NCBI GenBank assembly: GCA_016934535.1
Contig: JAFGSQ010000002.1
Location: 1-48,059 of the forward strand
DNA: 48,059 nt
Direction: 5' to 3'
Source: a candidate division WOR-3 bacterium
GTDB taxonomy: Bacteria; SDB-A
Shown here: one piece after another, positions 44,501 to 48,059 of the stretch
Layout of the letters: every line of letters starts with the position of its first letter
Numbering within the stretch: position 1 is the first letter of the stretch
Notes under the pieces: generated by a model
Databases searched by the model: none
What the model was told of the DNA's origin: nothing
The model's input: the letters and a program-made list of their open reading frames with translations, nothing else
Made by a program: the position numbers and the translations under genes

Positions 44501-45036
44501 AGATTCTTCTTTTCCAGCTCTTCTTCCTTTCTGCCGATTAGTTTACAGTAAGCTTTGTTGAAATATATGAGATTATAATCGTCGTCAGTCGCCAAGACTG
44601 GATTGTTCAGGCTGTTTAATATTTCTTTTATCTTGATCTCTTCTTTTTCGAGTCTTTTTTGAATTTCTTTGAACTCGGTTATTTCGTTGCCGATTGCAAT
44701 GTAGTTGTCTTCGTTTTCGGTTGCGAAAAACATTATTTTGATATGAAAATGCCTCTGTTTACCATCTTTGACGAACATTATTTCGTATTCGTTGCCGCCC
44801 AGGGCTTTGGCTTTTTGCAGAGATTTTTCTATAGCGGTGTATTGACCGGGATCGTGAAGATCTTTAACTTTTTTACCTTCATAATGAGATGGGGGCTGGT
44901 TTTCAACATCGGCAAAATTTTCATTTACCATATCGTAGTAGTATTCTCCGTCTCTGAACGAGACAACCCAGAATAATATACCTGTTTTGCTTTTTATTAT
45001 GGAAAAAAGATTTTCTTCACTCAGATTAAAAGACAT
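41527..45036 (-). CDS. Hybrid sensor histidine kinase with five PAS domains, a GAF domain and a receiver domain
   Basis: 1,169 residues, no membrane segment. PAS at ~10-125 and ~130-240, GAF at ~255-415, PAS at ~420-535, ~540-660 and ~670-790. Phosphoacceptor His818 in GGIAHDFNNILTG, HATPase with N-box NIIINAIQAM, G1 DSGPGI, DPFFTTKD and GSGLGL (to ~1025). Receiver ~1048-1169 with Asp1054/1055, phosphoacceptor Asp1103 (IMDLTI), Ser/Thr in VSSGYS and Lys1155. Fully equipped for autophosphorylation and transfer to its own receiver, but no output protein is adjacent. AGGTT before the ATG is a weak ribosome site. Confidence 0.92.
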   Translation of the reverse strand: MSFNLSEENLFSIIKSKTGILFWVVSFRDGEYYYDMVNENFADVENQPPSHYEGKKVKDLHDPGQYTAIEKSLQKAKALGGNEYEIMFVKDGKQRHFHIKIMFFATENEDNYIAIGNEITEFKEIQKRLEKEEIKIKEILNSLNNPVLATDDDYNLIYFNKAYCKLIGRKEEELEKKNLYQLFPDFKKSKAFASYINSIEKGTAVSGEEEFGDKHLSYTVRRTKEGNLVVAEDVTMKKKAENDLKRERDAYHALVESSSNSTNVIDLCSLFLEKFVTILDLDRGSVRLVDEKKEKLDLVSTFGFCPDEEIDQKKPRLLAEKSHITTYVAETKIPVFAPDLERHFLYGMFSESIVKKGMKSLFSWPLTNDFGAVFGVMHLIGKEKKRFEEKDKIFFENTAGLFSEILEKKISQEKLSESEKNIRTLQENIQIGLFRTDIEGNIVSANHAFVKMFGYRDFSEIEKINALDLYALPADRANLIDLHGKNDSVMDFEIPMKKKGGEIIWCLAKEKHIKSEDGRILYIDGSIEDITFKKDAQKALEESRERYRLLFESADDAIFMMKDHLFIDCNQKACEMFRLPKDVLVGKKPFETSPEFQTDGTRSREKAIAYMEKAMSGFPQRFDWIHKRGDESVFDAEVSLNRFTSGNNIYLQAIVRDFTEMNKYINALKNSEEKFRHFMELAPDILFRLNLKENKFELLSPSIENVLGYPLSEAFEDPKKFLFSMIREEDKEEVIKAISEVYDPKNEKDFMEIRFKAVKSDGSVLCFRATVRFERKGEEILRANGILSDQTHQMKMEEELMKIEKLESVGILAGGIAHDFNNILTGVLGNISLSRVYLDQNSEAWKLLEEAETAAIRAKNLTRQLLTFSKGGQPIKKAMNLAEILTDTGIFATRGSSCRCEFELSEEVFPVDIDEGQIVQVLNNIIINAIQAMPKGGVIKISASNLHIDEDLALPVSIGNYVIISLADSGPGIEEDDLSRIFDPFFTTKDSGSGLGLTTAYSIVKNHGGFIEALSKRGEGTTFRIYLPASRNKPVREENQSRPEKGKGRILVMDDEELVVNVLSDMLCYLGYEVDSAPNGNAALKKYADALLAGRRYGAVIMDLTIQGGGMGGRDAVGEILKIDPNAVVYVSSGYSDDPVISNYKKYGFSGFLIKPYSLIELSKLLKSK

Positions 45037-45063
45037 AACCTGCCTGTTATCCTTTTTTCTATT

Positions 45064-45092
45064 AGTATATTGCCATAAATCATAATAATCAA
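45064..45092 (-). promoter_or_regulatory. Promoter of the hybrid histidine kinase gene
   Basis: Minus-strand TTGATT (45087-45092), 17-base spacer, TATACT (45064-45069). Predicted start near 45057, giving a ~20-nt leader. Back to back with the helicase promoter. Confidence 0.55.
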
Positions 45093-45105
45093 TCCTTGTT
45101 TATAA

Positions 45106-45134
45106 TTGTATTTTGAATCCGCCGGAATTATAAT
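45106..45134 (+). promoter_or_regulatory. Promoter of the SF2 helicase gene, leaderless geometry
   Basis: TTGTAT (45106-45111), 17-base spacer, TATAAT (45129-45134); five bases then ATG at 45140, no Shine-Dalgarno. Confidence 0.6.
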
Positions 45135-45139
45135 GATAT

Positions 45140-46555
45140 ATGAAAATATCAGTATCAAACGTCATCGAAATCGAGAATTTCGAAGAGCACGATTTTCTAA
45201 TCCCTTATATAAAAAAACACCTCACGATACCGAACAACGAATATTTTATTCGAAAAAAAATGGGAAAAAGCCTTTGGGGCTATAAAAGCGTTCAAACTTT
45301 TTTCAGATTGACAGATAATAAAATTGTCGTGCCAAGAGGATTTTTACCGGAATTGACACGTTATCTTTCGAAAAATTCGATTTCATTTCTGACCTCGGAT
45401 AAAAGACATGTTCCGAATAAAATCATTTTTCCTTCAGACATTATTCTTTTAAAACACCAGAACAAAGCGCTTGAAAGCGCCATGAAAAATGATTGCGGCA
45501 TAATAGTCGCTCCTCCGGGTTCCGGTAAAACCGTGATTGCCCTGAAGATAATCAAACAAAAATCCTTTCCTGCTCTCGTTCTGGTTCACAGAAGGCAGCT
45601 TCACGATCAATGGTCCGACAGAATACAATCTTTTTTGAAAATACCCAAGAAAGACATAGGCTTCATAACATCGAAAAAGATGAGAATAGGGGAAAGAATA
45701 ACGTTGACGACGTTGCAAACGCTTTCCAAAATCAAACCCAATGATATAAAAAACATTTTCGGAACTGTGTTTGTAGATGAATGCCACCACATACCGGCAA
45801 AAACTTTCAGAAAAGCTGTAGTCAAGCTCAATCCCCTGTATATTTACGGATTGACAGCTACGCCTGTAAGGAAGAATAAAGACGAAAAAGCGATTTTCAT
45901 ATTTATTGGGGACATAATACACGACATGTCAAAAGACAGTGAATCATCATTGAGGGAGAATGTTAATTCAAAAGGAGAAATATATATAAAAATAATATCT
46001 ACCTGTTTTTCCGTTCCTTTTGACTTAAAAACAGGTGACATAAATCTCCTGAACAAGACACTTATTTTCGACACAACCAGAAACAGGACGATTCTTGAAA
46101 GAATGAATCAAGAGCTTGAAGATGGTAAAAAAGTGATATTGATAACGGAAAGAAAAGAGCACATTGAAGCCTTGAACATGTTTATTTCAAGCAAATATGA
46201 CTGCGTGAATATAACAGGAGACGATTCGGCCAGGAGCAGAACTTATAAAACGGAAAAAATAAAATCCGGCGACTATCAAATTATTATGACTACGGGACAA
46301 TTTTTCGGAGAAGGCGCGGATGTTCTTTCTCTAGATTGTCTGTTTCTCGCCTTCCCTCTTGCCTTTGACGGAAAACTGTTTCAGTACATAGGCAGAATTC
46401 TCCGCGGCGATGACAATAAAACAATTTACGATTTCAGGGATTCAGGCGTGGAATACTATGAAAACCAGTTCAGAAAAAGAGAACGTTTTTACAGAAAAAT
46501 TGAAAATTTGCTTAAAAGGCCCGTTCGAATAGAATCCGAACGGGCCAAACAATAA
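45140..46555 (+). CDS. Superfamily 2 (XPB/UvsW-like) DNA helicase
   Basis: 471 residues. Residues 1-95 form a non-helicase domain containing IPNNEYFIRKKMGKSLWGY and VVPRGFLPEL, seen ahead of XPB-like helicases in phage and TOTE-type conflict proteins (recalled, not searched). Motor motifs: I PPGSGKT (~125-131), Ia VLVHRRQLHDQW, II DECHH (213-217), III LTATP, then the second RecA domain with VILITERKEH, FFGEGADV and VI QYIGRILR (415-422). No nuclease or primase domain. The gene is visibly richer in A runs than its neighbours. Its last codons overlap a hairpin serving the convergent lipoprotein gene. Role may be DNA repair or a defence remnant. Confidence 0.87.
   Translation: MKISVSNVIEIENFEEHDFLIPYIKKHLTIPNNEYFIRKKMGKSLWGYKSVQTFFRLTDNKIVVPRGFLPELTRYLSKNSISFLTSDKRHVPNKIIFPSDIILLKHQNKALESAMKNDCGIIVAPPGSGKTVIALKIIKQKSFPALVLVHRRQLHDQWSDRIQSFLKIPKKDIGFITSKKMRIGERITLTTLQTLSKIKPNDIKNIFGTVFVDECHHIPAKTFRKAVVKLNPLYIYGLTATPVRKNKDEKAIFIFIGDIIHDMSKDSESSLRENVNSKGEIYIKIISTCFSVPFDLKTGDINLLNKTLIFDTTRNRTILERMNQELEDGKKVILITERKEHIEALNMFISSKYDCVNITGDDSARSRTYKTEKIKSGDYQIIMTTGQFFGEGADVLSLDCLFLAFPLAFDGKLFQYIGRILRGDDNKTIYDFRDSGVEYYENQFRKRERFYRKIENLLKRPVRIESERAKQ
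46518..46546 (-). terminator. Terminator hairpin of the lipoprotein gene, placed inside the helicase coding end
   Basis: Perfect 10-bp arms GGCCCGTTCG (46518-46527) and CGAACGGGCC (46537-46546) with a 9-base loop. On the minus strand it is followed by TTTT, and lies 15 bp after the lipoprotein stop. It occupies the final helicase codons (arms encode RPVR and SERA). Confidence 0.8.
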
Positions 46556-46560
46556 AAATC

Positions 46561-47310
46561 TTATTTAACCGTGAACGTCACGCTGGTCAGTTCTTTTCCG
46601 TAATCGTCACCGTCAAAAAGCCTGAAGTCGTAGGATCCGGGTTCGTCGGGCGCGTTAAAAATCAATGTGCCTTCAAGCTTGCCAGGAAGATATTCGTAAT
46701 CGACGTCGTATTTATCGCATTCATCTTCATCGCCGTGAGCGACTTCAGAAGGGATAATTCCGATCCATGCGGAAGGGTCGAGTTCTCTTGAAACGCTGAA
46801 GTCTAACTCTATCTCATCACCAGGTCCAAATTCATATTCATCGAGATCAAGTACCGCGATTACAGGTTCACCGGCGTCTTCATCAAAAACTTCAAAAGAA
46901 ACGTAGGTCGCTTCAACGCCTTCAAAATCGCTCGTGAACATTCTTATGTCGTAGAGACCGGGTTCTGTCGGAGCCACAAAAGTGACTTCTCCGGTGAGAT
47001 CAGATCCAATCAAATGGTATTGAAGATCGTATTCGTCGTTTTCTTCCTCGTCGCCGTGGGGAACTTCAGACGGTATCAGGCCTATCCACGCGTTGTCATC
47101 GTATTCCTCAAGAGCGCTGTATTTAACCGTTATTATTTCGTCTGGTTCGTATTGATCTTTGTCAAGTTTGACAAATACTTCTACTTCGACTTCAGTCGTG
47201 TCTGTCGAAGTCGTGTCTGCCGCGGGTTTTGCGGGTTTCAAACTGCAGCCTGTCGTGACAACAGCAGTGATCATCAAAATAGCACACAATGCAACAATCA
47301 GCCTGTTCAT
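46561..47310 (-). CDS. Lipoprotein with two acidic beta-sandwich repeats
   Basis: 249 residues. Lipoprotein-type signal peptide MNRLIVALCAILMITAVVTTGC. A Thr/Asp-rich linker is followed by two ~95-residue repeats (about 48-150 and 150-249), each with YEPDE/FGPGDEI, AWIGL/IPSEVxHGDE and a PGxYDxR(L/M)F ending. The HGDEEENDEYD and HGDEDECDKYD loops are strongly acidic and may bind calcium. The W-I-G pattern recalls SKICH-like or Ig-like modules; no enzyme motif. AAAGGAG lies upstream. Likely periplasmic or surface lipoprotein. Confidence 0.75.
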   Translation of the reverse strand: MNRLIVALCAILMITAVVTTGCSLKPAKPAADTTSTDTTEVEVEVFVKLDKDQYEPDEIITVKYSALEEYDDNAWIGLIPSEVPHGDEEENDEYDLQYHLIGSDLTGEVTFVAPTEPGLYDIRMFTSDFEGVEATYVSFEVFDEDAGEPVIAVLDLDEYEFGPGDEIELDFSVSRELDPSAWIGIIPSEVAHGDEDECDKYDVDYEYLPGKLEGTLIFNAPDEPGSYDFRLFDGDDYGKELTSVTFTVK

Positions 47311-47346
47311 CTCTCTGCTCCTTTCGTAAATATTAACTTATCCGCT

Positions 47347-47375
47347 ATTTTATTAAAATAACTATAATATTGCAA
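47347..47375 (-). promoter_or_regulatory. Promoter of the two-repeat lipoprotein gene
   Basis: TTGCAA (47370-47375), 17-base spacer, TAAAAT (47347-47352) on the minus strand; about 35-nt leader to the ATG with AAAGGAG. Confidence 0.6.
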
Positions 47376-47415
47376 ACATTAAATTCATAAAAGGCTTGCA
47401 ATCATCTGTTAATTT

Positions 47416-48024
47416 TCATGAAGCGCGTTTGAATATTTCGAACAACTCTTTTATCTCAAGCATGTATATTTTAATTACTTCGTCTTTATCTTTCTGAAAT
47501 CTTTTTTCAGAAAAACCGGTGAAATAACTGTGAAATATTGACCTGATAATTATGTTTAAAAGTTCGGCTCTCTTTTTTGAAATTCCGAATTGTTCGGCTG
47601 TTTTACGAAACACTTCACCTTCCAGCAAAGACGCCTTCGATTCTATAAGTTTCGAAATCACTTCAGGCGTGTTGTCTCCAAAGTACGTGAAATTGATAAG
47701 TCTGTATGCGTCCTGATGTTCAAAAGCAAAATATGAGACGGCTTTTCTAATTTGCTGATAGTGTGCGAGGGGAGATTCAAACTCGACATCTTTTGTGAAA
47801 TTAGATATATAAACATAGATATCATCCATAAACTTCAAAGCCGCAAGAAATTTAAGCTCATATATATCTTTGAAATAAGAATACAGGGTTGCGTAATGAT
47901 AACCGGCCAAATCGGCAACTTTTCTCACGCTCAACGCGCTCAAGCCCTCATCTTCTATTATCTGACAAGCAGCTGACACGAAAAAATCAACAGTCCTTTT
48001 TTTTCGTATGTCTTTTTTGTTCAT
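47416..48024 (-). CDS. TetR-family transcriptional regulator
   Basis: 202 residues. TetR helix-turn-helix at about 31-50 (LSVRKVADLAGYHYATLYSYFKDIYELKFL), preceded by a Lys/Arg-rich start. The C-terminal half is all-helical and aromatic-rich, typical of a ligand-binding domain; ligand unknown. GAGGT precedes the ATG by 6 nt. It ends about 105 bp upstream of the lipoprotein, which has its own promoter; whether it controls it is unclear. The upstream control region is cut off by the window edge. Confidence 0.9.
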   Translation of the reverse strand: MNKKDIRKKRTVDFFVSAACQIIEDEGLSALSVRKVADLAGYHYATLYSYFKDIYELKFLAALKFMDDIYVYISNFTKDVEFESPLAHYQQIRKAVSYFAFEHQDAYRLINFTYFGDNTPEVISKLIESKASLLEGEVFRKTAEQFGISKKRAELLNIIIRSIFHSYFTGFSEKRFQKDKDEVIKIYMLEIKELFEIFKRAS

Positions 48025-48059
48025 TCTTTTACCTCAATCAGATATTACAAAAAAAAAAA

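Noticed and set aside
1-48059. tRNA, rRNA, CRISPR, insertion sequences, attachment sites
   Set aside because: I looked in the intergenic gaps on both strands and saw no cloverleaf with CCA end, repeat-spacer pattern, transposase or terminal inverted repeats.
48049-48059. Run of A at the right edge
   Set aside because: It lies upstream of the second TetR gene and is probably only an AT-rich upstream region or an assembly end; nothing further can be said.

Overview
The window reads as a dense, roughly 45% GC (by eye) chromosomal segment of a Gram-negative, non-model bacterium. Evidence for a diderm includes a phosphoheptose isomerase (GmhA, ADP-heptose/LPS core), a complete RND-adaptor-TolC efflux set, a small outer-membrane-barrel-like protein and type IV minor pilins. 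Several secreted proteins (M6-type and C25-type peptidases, a BNR/sialidase-like protein, a 1,677-residue repeat protein) carry FlgD/Por-type C-terminal domains; this mixture is typical of FCB-related candidate phyla (WOR-3, TA06, Cloacimonadota and similar). That placement is an inference. I saw no rRNA, tRNA, CRISPR array, IS element or phage gene. Forty protein genes are supported, two of them at the window edges (the left one is truncated), and no gap between genes exceeds 300 bases.

Layout. 1-2087: start of an M6-type metallopeptidase gene (running off the left edge) divergent from a secreted BNR-repeat protein. 2091-6265: gmhA behind a B12-type radical SAM gene, then a GAF/PAS histidine kinase. 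6377-7467: ACT-repeat protein overlapping an SGNH hydrolase. 7475-9477: electron transfer flavoprotein etfB-etfA, EtfA carrying a fused 2[4Fe-4S] ferredoxin. 9635-16832: a long operon COG2403 GTPase - carbamate kinase - yceD - rpmF - plsX - fabD - fabG - acp - fabF, with no fabH. 16982-18133: SUMF1-domain lipoprotein. 18210-28461: operon of four minor pilins, a small secreted protein, a PilY1-like protein and the 1,677-residue secreted protein, closed by a strong intrinsic terminator and opened by what looks like a sigma-54 promoter with tandem upstream dyads. 28692-34707: tetR-tolC-adaptor-RND efflux operon with a visible operator. 34832-37092: methyltransferase, cysteine desulfurase, IscU-type scaffold. 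37087-38169: ROK-family protein. 38330-41478: small barrel protein and C25-like peptidase. 41527-45036: large hybrid histidine kinase. 45140-46555: lone SF2 helicase. 46561-48024: two-repeat lipoprotein and a second TetR regulator.

Regulation. Many housekeeping-type promoters are readable as TTGACA-N17-TATAAT variants. Four genes (M6 peptidase, GAF histidine kinase, methyltransferase, helicase) have a -10 box ending only 5-6 nt before the ATG and no Shine-Dalgarno sequence, so they are probably transcribed as leaderless mRNAs, while their neighbours use clear GGAGG-type sites. The most distinctive element is the pilin-operon control region (28494-28639): a near-consensus -24/-12 element at the right distance from the first pilin gene and, about 125-150 bp upstream of the predicted start, two dyads of the form TGAAAA-N2-TTTTCA whose centres are 20 bp apart. 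Together with the giant repeat protein downstream of PilY1, this suggests an activator-controlled pilus/adhesin surface system.
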